Source: Alicyclobacillus sp. ALC3 (GTDB lineage Bacteria > Bacillota > Bacilli > Alicyclobacillales > Alicyclobacillaceae). Taken from it: a stretch of 64,000 bases of DNA. Below are positions 54,138-61,861 of this stretch, in pieces (positions within the stretch are counted from its first letter, which is position 1; each line of letters opens with the position of its first letter). The DNA lies in assembly GCF_028751195.1 (NCBI RefSeq), contig NZ_CP066784.1, forward strand, positions 2,604,001 through 2,668,000, in the 5' to 3' direction. Position numbers and translations under genes: made by a program. The notes beneath the pieces are model-generated. The model was not told where the DNA came from. It worked only from the letters and a program-made list of their open reading frames with translations, and searched no databases.

Positions 54138-57100
54138 TTATCTGCGGGTGGGCCGTCTAAAGGGTCTACTGACCCAAGCTCCCGTCACCTGGTTGACAGG
54201 GATGGCCATAGCCCAGCCGTAGCCGTTCCCAATGTAAAGGGTCCTTCCTAGTACCGTTGGATTGTTGGTAGAGACATCTCCGCCGACGTGGTAGGAGTTG
54301 AGCAGTTTGCCAGTTTGGATGTCAAAGGTCAGCAGGTCCGGCCCCGCTGGCTGAATCAGGTCAGGACCGACAATGACACCTGGGGCCTCACCCATCACTG
54401 AGGTGTTCGTCTGCCAATTGATTTGCCCTGTCCTTACGTTAAGAGCCGCTTCGGTGTTGTTCAGTGGATTGCCGAGATAGACAGTGCCGTTTTGGTATAC
54501 CGGTGTCGATGCGGTGAAGCCGTCCGGGATGGGCCCGTTTCCAAGTGGCTTCGTCCACTCTACTGCACCGGTCTGGGCGTTCATGCCAACTGCGAGCAGC
54601 GTCGCATTCTTCAAGTTCGAAGCTGCGTTCACCAGCGTGTCCGTGACGACAATCCCGTCTCTCTGGTCGACCACCGGAGTGGCGTCACTGAACCCGGTGT
54701 AGGTCGTCTGATATCCGGTGCCGCCAAGTTTTTGCTGCCACACCACCGTATCTGTATTCAGGTCAATGCCGTACATGACGCCCGGCATCGTGGTCCCCAC
54801 GACCATCATCGGAGTTCCATTCGACGCCATGTAGATGTTGGCGTTGTTGGTTACGTTGTAGCCGCCGACGTGCAGTTTCGGATTGCCCTGTGCATCGATA
54901 AAGGTAGCGATAGGTTTGCCTGTATTAGCGTTGATCGCCCAGACGTTGCCATCTCCGTTCACCCAGTACAGGTTACCGTTGTAATAGAGCGGCGTCATCA
55001 TGTCTGTCCCGCGCGTGTAGAAGGTCCACTTCTCCTGGCCGGTGAAGGGGTTCAGACCGTGCAGGGCCTGGAAACTCGCGCCGATGTGAACGGCCGGGCT
55101 GTTGGTTGCAAATTGCTGCACGGCTGCGAAGTTAAACCACGGATCCCCTGAACTCACGACCACTGTGTTCGGCGTAACCAGGGGTTGGCCGAAGTTGTTG
55201 TTCATCGTGTTAAATTTCCAGACGACCTGCCCGGTTGCGGCGTTGACTGCTGCGACCGTATACCGTCCGTCGCCGACATACGTCATCCCATTTGCGACTG
55301 TGACGCCAGTCCCTACGCCCATACCGAGCCGCGTCATCACGGTCGCTGTCTGTTGTCCAAATAGGTTGGCGCCGCGCGGCAGGCCATTCAAGGGAAGGGC
55401 GTGAGCGAACGGCGTTTGCCACTGGACGTTCGATGGCCCTCGCGACACGTACGCATTGTGGCTGGGTCCACCCGCATACGCACTCCAAGTGGTGGGATAC
55501 AGTTCCCTGAAGTGGAACCATCTAAAGAACCACGCCGCCATTGGGTTGAAGTAGCTCGGTTGCTTCGGGGCGACCGGCAAGTTGGCTTGAATTTGAGACG
55601 GTAGCGGCTGTGTCGGAAAACCAGGTGTCGTCATGACGAACTTAGCCGGCATGGCAAACACCCATCCAGAAATGGAGCCGATATAAAGCTCATTCCCCAC
55701 AATCACGGGTTTCGCAATGCCCCAGACAGCGAGGAACCCGGGATCGGTGAAGGTGTTAAGGATTTGTCCTGTAGCGGGGTCAATCGTGTAAATCACGCGT
55801 CCAGCGGCCTCAATCAGTTTTCCGTCGTAATAGGCTGCGCTGGCCCGGGGTTCGGCGGGGCCATTGGTGGATGGTAAGGGTGTCGACCACAGCCTCCTGC
55901 CAGTGGCTTCATCCCACGCCTGATAGGTCTCGTTCAGGAGGTCGCCCACGTACAGAACGCCGTTATGTACCATCGGCACACTGCCCTTAAACGCGACCGG
56001 CTTGGCGACGAGCCCGTTTTGGGCCATGTGACTCCACTTCAGTTTGCCAGTAGAGGCGTCAATAGCGAGGACATCGAGGTTGAGAATCGGTTTCGCCTTT
56101 GTGCCACCCGCATGTACGTCGTTGACGAGGGCGTCGGTCATGACCATGCCTGTAGTTGGGTCCACCACTGGAGGGACGTCTCCCATCCCGGTGTTGATTC
56201 CGTTCGGGACCTGATATTTCCACGCGAGCTTGGGGGCACTCGGATTCGATTCGTCTACCGCCATCATATAGTTCTGGTCTTGTGTTCCATAGATAATCAA
56301 CAGCTGATTTGCCCAGGGTCCCGTCGTCGGTATGTACCAATTGGCTGACGACATGCTGCTGAATCCGGGGTTTTGGAAACTGGATTGCAGTTGACCCGTT
56401 GTCGCGTCCACTGCGTACAGGTGGCCGTCACCCGTGTCGAAAAACAACGACCCGTTGTGATACACCGGTGTCGGCATGGCCTCGCCTTTCGTGCCGAACT
56501 TCCAGATGGTCTTGCCTGTCAAACCGTTGAGCGCGTATACGGCTGAGAAGTTGGCACCGCGAACCGTCGGTCCAGGTGGTTTGCCCCCGTTCGCAAAGCC
56601 CAAGGCGTTTTGCACGGTAAACCCGACATCACCGGCAGCGACAAAGACAATGGGGGTCCCGTTGATGTTCTCGACCAACGTGTCTCCCATGTTGGCGTTG
56701 ATGGTACTCGCTTTCCAGATGACTCTGCCCGTCGCAGCGTCAAGCGCGTACACTTTGTTGTTGCTCTCCTGAACGTAGACGATTCCGTCCACGACCGACA
56801 CTCCGGTGACGTTTCCTAACCACTGTGCGACTTCCGCCCCCCAGGCCTGACCGCCATCTTGTGGATAGCGGTTGAAAGCGCGGGCGAGTCTGAGATACTC
56901 GTCTCCCGTCAGGGGAGCTGCCCAGAACGACCCCTGAGTCAGAAAACTGGGAGCATTGCTAGGCACAGAAAACACAGAGTTGTGGGTTTGGCTACCGTTC
57001 AGTTGGTCCCATGACTGAGGGAACATGTTTCGGTATTGTTGATATGTGTTCGCGGTTCCAGTCGGGAACTGCGACTGTGCGAGATGTAGTTGGTGTGAAA

Positions 57101-57260
57101 GACTGAAAGCTTTGTCTCCGGCAACTTGGAGCGATGGAATGGTGGTTGCGTTGGCGGACAGAGGGGCCAACAACATCAATACGCTCGCTGTCATTCCGAG
57201 AGGTACAAACCTTCTTTCAGTTCTGTGAATTGTTTTTTGATTTTTTCTTTTGCCTGTCAT
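54138..57260 (-). CDS. Secreted protein with two PQQ-type beta-propellers
   Basis: 1040 residues. A signal peptide (~1-40, LLAPLSANAT) is followed by two homologous ~480-residue halves. Each half opens with W-D-Q-L-N-G/W-S-A-Y-A-G-G then SHNAY- or THNSVF-type text. Each is built of PQQ-like blades with A-x-[DN]-A-x-T-G-x-[VIL]-x-W motifs (ALDAATGRVIWK; AVNAATGQVVWK). A fixed late block ends each half: PPVVDPTTGMVMTDALVN and TPVVDQRDGIVVTDTLVN. The folds suggest an extracellular scaffold or redox-type protein; no heme CxxCH is seen. ATG 57260 follows GGGAGAGGG. The promoter carries SinR-type boxes. Confidence 0.82.
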   Translation of the reverse strand: MTGKRKNQKTIHRTERRFVPLGMTASVLMLLAPLSANATTIPSLQVAGDKAFSLSHQLHLAQSQFPTGTANTYQQYRNMFPQSWDQLNGSQTHNSVFSVPSNAPSFLTQGSFWAAPLTGDEYLRLARAFNRYPQDGGQAWGAEVAQWLGNVTGVSVVDGIVYVQESNNKVYALDAATGRVIWKASTINANMGDTLVENINGTPIVFVAAGDVGFTVQNALGFANGGKPPGPTVRGANFSAVYALNGLTGKTIWKFGTKGEAMPTPVYHNGSLFFDTGDGHLYAVDATTGQLQSSFQNPGFSSMSSANWYIPTTGPWANQLLIIYGTQDQNYMMAVDESNPSAPKLAWKYQVPNGINTGMGDVPPVVDPTTGMVMTDALVNDVHAGGTKAKPILNLDVLAIDASTGKLKWSHMAQNGLVAKPVAFKGSVPMVHNGVLYVGDLLNETYQAWDEATGRRLWSTPLPSTNGPAEPRASAAYYDGKLIEAAGRVIYTIDPATGQILNTFTDPGFLAVWGIAKPVIVGNELYIGSISGWVFAMPAKFVMTTPGFPTQPLPSQIQANLPVAPKQPSYFNPMAAWFFRWFHFRELYPTTWSAYAGGPSHNAYVSRGPSNVQWQTPFAHALPLNGLPRGANLFGQQTATVMTRLGMGVGTGVTVANGMTYVGDGRYTVAAVNAATGQVVWKFNTMNNNFGQPLVTPNTVVVSSGDPWFNFAAVQQFATNSPAVHIGASFQALHGLNPFTGQEKWTFYTRGTDMMTPLYYNGNLYWVNGDGNVWAINANTGKPIATFIDAQGNPKLHVGGYNVTNNANIYMASNGTPMMVVGTTMPGVMYGIDLNTDTVVWQQKLGGTGYQTTYTGFSDATPVVDQRDGIVVTDTLVNAASNLKNATLLAVGMNAQTGAVEWTKPLGNGPIPDGFTASTPVYQNGTVYLGNPLNNTEAALNVRTGQINWQTNTSVMGEAPGVIVGPDLIQPAGPDLLTFDIQTGKLLNSYHVGGDVSTNNPTVLGRTLYIGNGYGWAMAIPVNQVTGAWVSRPFRRPTRR

Positions 57261-57339
57261 TCATAGCCCTCTCCCGGTTTTGGTTTTGTTAAATCTAGCT
57301 AATACACCTCCTTTATGCGTAGGTTTTAAGGAATATCAC

Positions 57340-57426
57340 TGTTCTTTATAAAGAACATTATAGACCCGCGTGCACAAAAATGGAAGCGTTTTGAGAACAT
57401 ATTGTTCTGTATGAAGAACTCAGAAG
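57340..57426 (-). promoter_or_regulatory. SinR-type operator cluster upstream of the double-propeller gene
   Basis: TGTTCTTTATAAAGAACA (57340-57357) is a perfect 18-bp palindrome made of GTTCTTT and AAAGAAC, the SinR half-site known from B. subtilis. AGAACATATTGTTCT (57394-57408) is a second palindrome. GTTCTGTATGAAGAAC (57404-57419) and GAAGAACG (57421-57428) add further half-sites. The cluster lies 80-165 bases upstream of the ATG on the minus strand, where a promoter would sit. Confidence 0.7.
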
Positions 57427-57880
57427 AACGGGGGTGCAAAGGAGGGTGTAAAGGGGGGGTGCGCGTTATTAAAGACACATTTCTTCTTGTGGAGATTTAG
57501 TGTGGACAGGAAGGGATGAAATCGCTAAACGGGTATATACCCACTTTTGGAGAAAGGGCAGGTATCGCGGCGCTCTGAACAAGCATTACGCCATGGACGC
57601 TTTCAGCAAGCTCATACTTTGTTAAAATGAATATAGGTCCTATATCTGCGACGCCACTGGTGTGCTGCATTCCATCAACGATGATGGGGACAACCGTATC
57701 CAACTGAGTTCCGTTCCAGCCCTATTCAGTGGCTGAATTGTGGTTGGGGTGGGCGCCATATCACTTCTATGACAAACTAGAATGGCCGGATATTGGACAC
57801 GGCTTGCATGATTTGTAAAACAAGTGATTGTTGCACATTTTTCGACAACATTTGCACGCTCAAGATAGTATCATTTGTAA
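57427..57880. other. Gene-free stretch between divergent propeller and transpeptidase genes
   Basis: About 450 bases. A minus-strand frame at 57497-57703 has no ribosome site and no recognised similarity. GGAGGGTGTAAAGGGGGGG (57440-57458) is purine-rich. No repeat or structured RNA is recognised. Confidence 0.35.
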
Positions 57881-59179
57881 TTGACAGACGCGGAACCCGT
57901 GGGGGGAATTATTATCAATAAACGGCATGTAGTCCTCATCGGAAGTGCCAGCGTAGTAATGCTTGGTGTTGCCGGATGTGCAACACAACAAGCTGCTCAT
58001 TCTACTGTTCCTATTAAAACAGTCAGCAACAAAATCACGAAACGGATACATAAACCGGGTCCGATAGCGCCAGCCAAGGCCTATTCCCAGACTAATTCTG
58101 CCTCTTCAACGGCATATCCAACATTGAGCATTGGGGCCTCAGGAAATAGCGTAGTGGCGTTGAATGAGAGGCTCGCGCAATTAGGCTATTTACCTGTGCA
58201 AATTTCTACTAGCGCCAGTACCATTACCTTGAGTAATATAAACAATCCGCCGCAAGCCAATTTTTCTTGGCGTTTCGGCAACGTGCCATCGCAATTGTCC
58301 AACCAGTGGGTGCCGAACAGCTACACAGTGATGACGGAAGGTGCCGTTTTGGCGTTTGAAAACCAAAACGGTCTGACAATTGACGGGACCGCTGGCCCCA
58401 CAGTGTGGGAGAAACTGCTGTCAAGCAGCGCTGTTGCAGACCCCCAACCGTATTCATATGTACTTGTCAGCAAAAGCACCCCGGAACAATTGCAAATCTG
58501 GCAAAATGGCAGTTGGGTGTACAGTTCCTTGGCCAACACGGGTGTGCCTGCCGCGCCAACGCAAAATGGCACTTTTGCTGTGTACCTAAGATACCGTTCG
58601 CAAACGATGCGCGGGTATAACCCAAATGGTACTTATTATGTCGATCCCGGCATTCCGTACGTAAACTACTTCAATGGGGGCGACGCAATTCACGGCTTTA
58701 ACCGCGCGTCCTATGGTTTTCCGCAAAGCGTAGGATGTGTCGAGTTACCACCCAGTCACGCGCAAGTTGTCTGGGGACTCATTAATTATGGGACGCTCGT
58801 CACAGTGCAAGGCACCTACACTGGCGGGTACCCCTCATCAAACCCAACACCCGCAAAAAGTAACCCTGGGAGCACCGGAAAAGGTAACACTTCTGGTCAC
58901 AGCACGGGGAATACGACGGGTGGGAACAGCACGGGGAACTCGACGGGCAACAGTACCGGCAACTCCACCGGTGGGAGTACTGGCAATACGACAGGGAACA
59001 GCACGGGGAACACAACGGGCAACAGTACCGGCAACTCCACCGGTGGGAGTACAGGGAATACCACTGGGAACACAACGGGCAACAGTACTGGGAACTCCAC
59101 TGGTGGTACGGGGAATACGACTGGGAACGGCACGGGCAATGTTACAGGCAACAGTACAGGGAACACGGCGGGAAACTGA
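57881..59179 (+). CDS. L,D-transpeptidase (YkuD) lipoprotein with Ser/Thr/Gly/Asn-repeat tail
   Basis: The signal is lipoprotein-like with lipobox LGVAGC. A peptidoglycan-binding domain (~85-190: GNSVVALNERLAQLGYL, VLAFENQNGLTIDGTAGP) is followed by the YkuD domain (~200-310) with catalytic HGFNRASYGFPQSVGCVELP, His-Ser-x-x-Cys complete. The last ~110 residues are GNSTGNTTG repeats, likely a spacer or glycosylation region. It would crosslink or modify peptidoglycan. TTG 57881 is the longest canonical start but lacks a ribosome site; the only site, GGGGGGA (57901-57907), points to ATT 57911 or ATC 57914. Confidence 0.88.
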   Translation: MTDAEPVGGIIINKRHVVLIGSASVVMLGVAGCATQQAAHSTVPIKTVSNKITKRIHKPGPIAPAKAYSQTNSASSTAYPTLSIGASGNSVVALNERLAQLGYLPVQISTSASTITLSNINNPPQANFSWRFGNVPSQLSNQWVPNSYTVMTEGAVLAFENQNGLTIDGTAGPTVWEKLLSSSAVADPQPYSYVLVSKSTPEQLQIWQNGSWVYSSLANTGVPAAPTQNGTFAVYLRYRSQTMRGYNPNGTYYVDPGIPYVNYFNGGDAIHGFNRASYGFPQSVGCVELPPSHAQVVWGLINYGTLVTVQGTYTGGYPSSNPTPAKSNPGSTGKGNTSGHSTGNTTGGNSTGNSTGNSTGNSTGGSTGNTTGNSTGNTTGNSTGNSTGGSTGNTTGNTTGNSTGNSTGGTGNTTGNGTGNVTGNSTGNTAGN

Positions 59180-59196
59180 CGGAAACGAAAAGACCG

Positions 59197-59243
59197 CAGC
59201 GCCATCACGTGCCGAGACGGCATCGGTGATGGCGCTGTTTTTT
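59197..59243 (+). terminator. Terminator of the L,D-transpeptidase gene
   Basis: CAGCGCCATCA (59197-59207) pairs perfectly with TGATGGCGCTG (59227-59237), followed by six T residues. Confidence 0.9.
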
Positions 59244-59455
59244 ATGCATCCATACAGATATGCTCTCTCGACTGTTTAGCGCTGACCACAAGCTGAGCCG
59301 CCGTCTGCAACCTTTGGTGCAGAGCCCATGCTTGCCAGCCACAACTAGCCGCTAGCTCTCCCGACCTTCGTTGTTGCGGTTGGGTCACGGAAGGGTTGGT
59401 GACCTACGTCGTCGCCAACGGTCTTTGGAGATTTGACGAGGTACCTGCATGGTCG

Positions 59456-59725
59456 TCAACCACCGTGCGATTTGCCCTCTCCCGGTCTGACCGCACAGGC
59501 AGACATGGATTTGACTTCCTTGATGCGATGTGGAGAGGGGCCGGTGTTCGGTGCCGTATTCAGACCGCTCACACGGACAGGCTGTTCGGACGCCAAGGGA
59601 TAGTTCTCGCCGTCGACGTAGCGAAACCCGGACTTGAACACATACAGGGCTGGAGTTCTGGGAACTAATTCGTGTCGTTCCAAGCTGTACACATACTCGG
59701 TCTTTTCCGTTGACACTGGATTCAT
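59456..59725 (-). CDS. Hypothetical small protein (doubtful)
   Basis: An 89-residue frame (MNPVSTEKTEYVYSLER…). ATG 59725 has GTGGAG 4 bases ahead. It has Ser/Pro/Gly-rich composition, no membrane span and no recognised motif. It lies in a ~540-base gap after the transpeptidase terminator. It could be a decayed gene fragment or chance; the overlapping longer frame (59385-59747) looks less protein-like. Confidence 0.3.
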   Translation of the reverse strand: MNPVSTEKTEYVYSLERHELVPRTPALYVFKSGFRYVDGENYPLASEQPVRVSGLNTAPNTGPSPHRIKEVKSMSACAVRPGEGKSHGG

Positions 59726-59780
59726 CACTCCACGGGCTAGGAATCATGCTGGGCAGATAAGCGGTTTGTGCGACCGCCGA

Positions 59781-60437
59781 CTATAACTGCGTCTGTGAAG
59801 CTGCACGGTCTTTGCGGCGCCTTTTCTTGACGTCTCTGTACTCATCGACACTGCCTAAGACAGGGATGCTCAGGTGGCGAGCTATGTCCTGTTCATTCTT
59901 GAAGCGCAAATCCAAGTACTCTCTTAGGAACGCCAAACCCAAACCGGCAATTAATGCCATGGCTGTGGCGAGGATAATGGTGCGTTTTTGGTGCAGCAGG
60001 GCAGGGGTGGTTGTGGCAGGGTCAATGACAGTCCCGCCATTGAAACCAGGGATGTTGTGATCAGTCGTCATGGTCGTCGAGATGGCCCGGAGCAGGTCAG
60101 TACCGTATGTGGCATCGGTCGTATTGAGTGACATGGTCACCAAAGTTCCGTTGAATGTAAACACAATGGGCAGCAAGTCTGTTAGCGTATAGTGTGAACC
60201 TGTATCTTGATTGATGATGTCGGTGAAGAACTGGCTTTGCAGGACCCCCGTGTCTGTCGCGGTATCCGGCACCCCGTTCAGTTGGTTGGTTTCGGTCATG
60301 AGCACTGTCTCACTCACCGTGTAGGTTGGTGGCCTATGCATGATGTAGAACCCGCTCACAATGGCGGTGACAAACGGAATGAACAGCACCATGAGCAATC
60401 GTCTGCGAATGACGTACCAGTACTCCCGCAGTTCCAT
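59781..60437 (-). CDS. Wzz/CapA-like polysaccharide chain-length protein
   Basis: A 218-residue membrane protein with two spans: LMVLFIPFVTAIVSGFYIM (~15-35) and IILATAMALIAGLGLAFL (~155-173), separated by an extracytoplasmic domain. The short cytosolic tail contains REYLDLRFKNEQDIARHL and SIPVLGSV. That tail is the Wzz segment that contacts the partner kinase in Gram-positive bacteria. ATG 60437 has GCAGGGA ahead; a TTG at 60479 would overlap the kinase gene without a ribosome site. It acts with the adjacent ATPase to control exopolysaccharide length (family knowledge). Confidence 0.82.
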   Translation of the reverse strand: MELREYWYVIRRRLLMVLFIPFVTAIVSGFYIMHRPPTYTVSETVLMTETNQLNGVPDTATDTGVLQSQFFTDIINQDTGSHYTLTDLLPIVFTFNGTLVTMSLNTTDATYGTDLLRAISTTMTTDHNIPGFNGGTVIDPATTTPALLHQKRTIILATAMALIAGLGLAFLREYLDLRFKNEQDIARHLSIPVLGSVDEYRDVKKRRRKDRAASQTQL

Positions 60438-60466
60438 CTCAATCCCTGCCTTCGGTTTAGGGTGAT

Positions 60467-61177
60467 TTACAGGTTCCAAGACGATGTGACTTGTTGATTC
60501 GTTAAAGTTGCGCCAATGGGATACTTGCGGGCGTGCTTCGGAACGCGATTCAAGATACCGCCAATGATGTGAACGTCCATTTCCTTTAATTGTGCCAACG
60601 CCTTTTGTGCCACAATCCGGCTCGTTCGTTGTGCATCCACGACAAACACGACTCCGTCCGCCAGACGGGCTATGACGAGTGCATCACTGGTTGTCAAGAG
60701 AGGCGGGCTGTCTAGCAGAACGACATCAAATTCCTGCCTGACCTGGCTGATGAAACCGTCAAATTGGTCCATGGCCAGCAACGGCGATGGATTTTCCGGT
60801 TTGTGGCCGCCCGGAAGAACCTGGAGGTGCGGGATGTCAGTCGGGATGATGCATCGAGGGGATTCTTGGCTGCTAGAAAGCACACTGCTCAATCCCACGT
60901 CGTTGTTGACATGGAGCCGGTTGTGAATGTCTGGATTGCGCATGTCTGCGTCAACGACTAGCACTTTCAGGCCAGATTGTGACAGCGTGACCGCTAGGTT
61001 ACAGGTAGTTGTCGTGCGTCCCTCACCTGCTGCGGCGCTGGTGACCAAAATGACCTGACCATGGTTGGCCTCTGTCCGAAATTGAATGTTGGTTCGGATG
61101 GTATGATAAGCTTCCGCTGCAACTGAACTCGGACTGGACTGGGTAATTGGATCCGGGTGTCGCTTAGTTCTGGACAT
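60467..61177 (-). CDS. CpsD/EpsB-type tyrosine-kinase-like ATPase, Walker A Lys changed
   Basis: 236 residues of the bacterial tyrosine kinase (BY-kinase) family, cytosolic partner of the Wzz-like protein. AYHTIRTNIQFR (~25), Walker A' VLVVDADMRNP (~75) and Walker B VVLLDSPPLL (~150) are intact. The Walker A loop reads SAAAGEGRTTTT, so the invariant lysine of GEGK-[ST] is arginine (codon CGC). The C-terminus has only one tyrosine and lacks the usual Tyr cluster. It may be inactive or regulatory. ATG 61177 has GAGGAGTGAAG ahead. Confidence 0.85.
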   Translation of the reverse strand: MSRTKRHPDPITQSSPSSVAAEAYHTIRTNIQFRTEANHGQVILVTSAAAGEGRTTTTCNLAVTLSQSGLKVLVVDADMRNPDIHNRLHVNNDVGLSSVLSSSQESPRCIIPTDIPHLQVLPGGHKPENPSPLLAMDQFDGFISQVRQEFDVVLLDSPPLLTTSDALVIARLADGVVFVVDAQRTSRIVAQKALAQLKEMDVHIIGGILNRVPKHARKYPIGATLTNQQVTSSWNL

Positions 61178-61194
61178 TGTGTCTTCACTCCTCA

Positions 61195-61231
61195 CATCGT
61201 TCTATATAACGAACGTATTGAACGCGTTCAA
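61195..61231 (-). promoter_or_regulatory. Inverted repeats upstream of the exopolysaccharide kinase gene
   Basis: CGTTCTATATAACGAACG (61198-61215) has a GTTCTAT half and a 5-bp inverted repeat, resembling the SinR boxes nearby. TTGAACGCGTTCAA (61218-61231) is a perfect 14-bp palindrome. Both lie directly upstream of the minus-strand gene, in the promoter position. Further right, 61290-61310 is a GCGCGCGGCC-rich self-complementary stretch of unknown role. Confidence 0.55.
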
Positions 61232-61378
61232 ACTCAGGACCGAACGAGGCTCCAACCGGTAGTCACGCATCGATGTCATCATGTGCGCGGTCGCGCGCGG
61301 CCGCGCGCGGCCGCAGACGACTCGAGCAGCACGCAGGGGGAGTCGTGCCCTACCACGAAACGCTCCTTCGCCCCGACG

Positions 61379-61579
61379 CTAGAAGTCTTCCGCAACCAGA
61401 GACTGAACGGACACATTTAGAACTTTCGAAATCCGTTCTATGACCTGAAGCGACGGGTTCGTCTGGAGGTCTCGCTCGATCGCGCTCAAATACGACTTCG
61501 CGACGTTCGCGCGTCTGGATAACTCAGACAGTGACAGTTGTCTTTCCCGGCGCAAAGACTGAATTCGCTTCCCGATCAT
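61379..61579 (-). CDS. SinR-like XRE-family regulator lacking the SinI-binding domain
   Basis: A 66-residue helix-turn-helix protein. It matches the N-terminal half of B. subtilis SinR almost position by position: MIGKRIQSLRRERQLSLSEL, then VAKSYLSAIERDLQTNPS (recognition helix) and ISKVLNVSVQSLV. SinR represses matrix genes by binding GTTCTYT. The SinR C-terminal domain, which tetramerises and binds the antagonist SinI, is absent, so dimerisation and derepression must differ. ATG 61579 has AGGGGA at 7-base spacing; ATG 61585 is too close. It sits between two exopolysaccharide operons whose promoters carry matching boxes. Confidence 0.88.
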   Translation of the reverse strand: MIGKRIQSLRRERQLSLSELSRRANVAKSYLSAIERDLQTNPSLQVIERISKVLNVSVQSLVAEDF

Positions 61580-61686
61580 AGACATGTCCCCTAAACGTCA
61601 AGGACTTGGCCCCGAGTACAGAGCACTGTAGATGCGAGTGCCAGACGCCTTGTTCTTTTTCTTCGTTCACAATACAGCACATTGAT

Positions 61687-61838
61687 GTTCTTTATCAAAA
61701 ACAATAATCCGAGTAATGCAGAGAAAACGGGAGGTATCAAGCTTATTTTGTTCGTTATAACGAATTTTGAGTGAATATCCGATTTTTCAGTCAAGCTGTC
61801 GTGAACTATAGTGAACATTATCGTTCTACATAAAGAAC
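61687..61838. promoter_or_regulatory. SinR-type boxes between sinR-like and sugar-transferase genes
   Basis: GTTCTTT lies at 61687-61693 and AAAGAAC at 61832-61838, the latter preceded by CGTTCTACATA to give an inverted GTTCT…AAAGAAC pair (61822-61838). TTCGTTATAACGAA (61751-61764) is a perfect palindrome between them. The position suggests control of the divergent sinR-like and sugar-transferase genes. Confidence 0.65.
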
Positions 61839-61861
61839 ATTCCGTGTTCGAGGTGTTCCCA

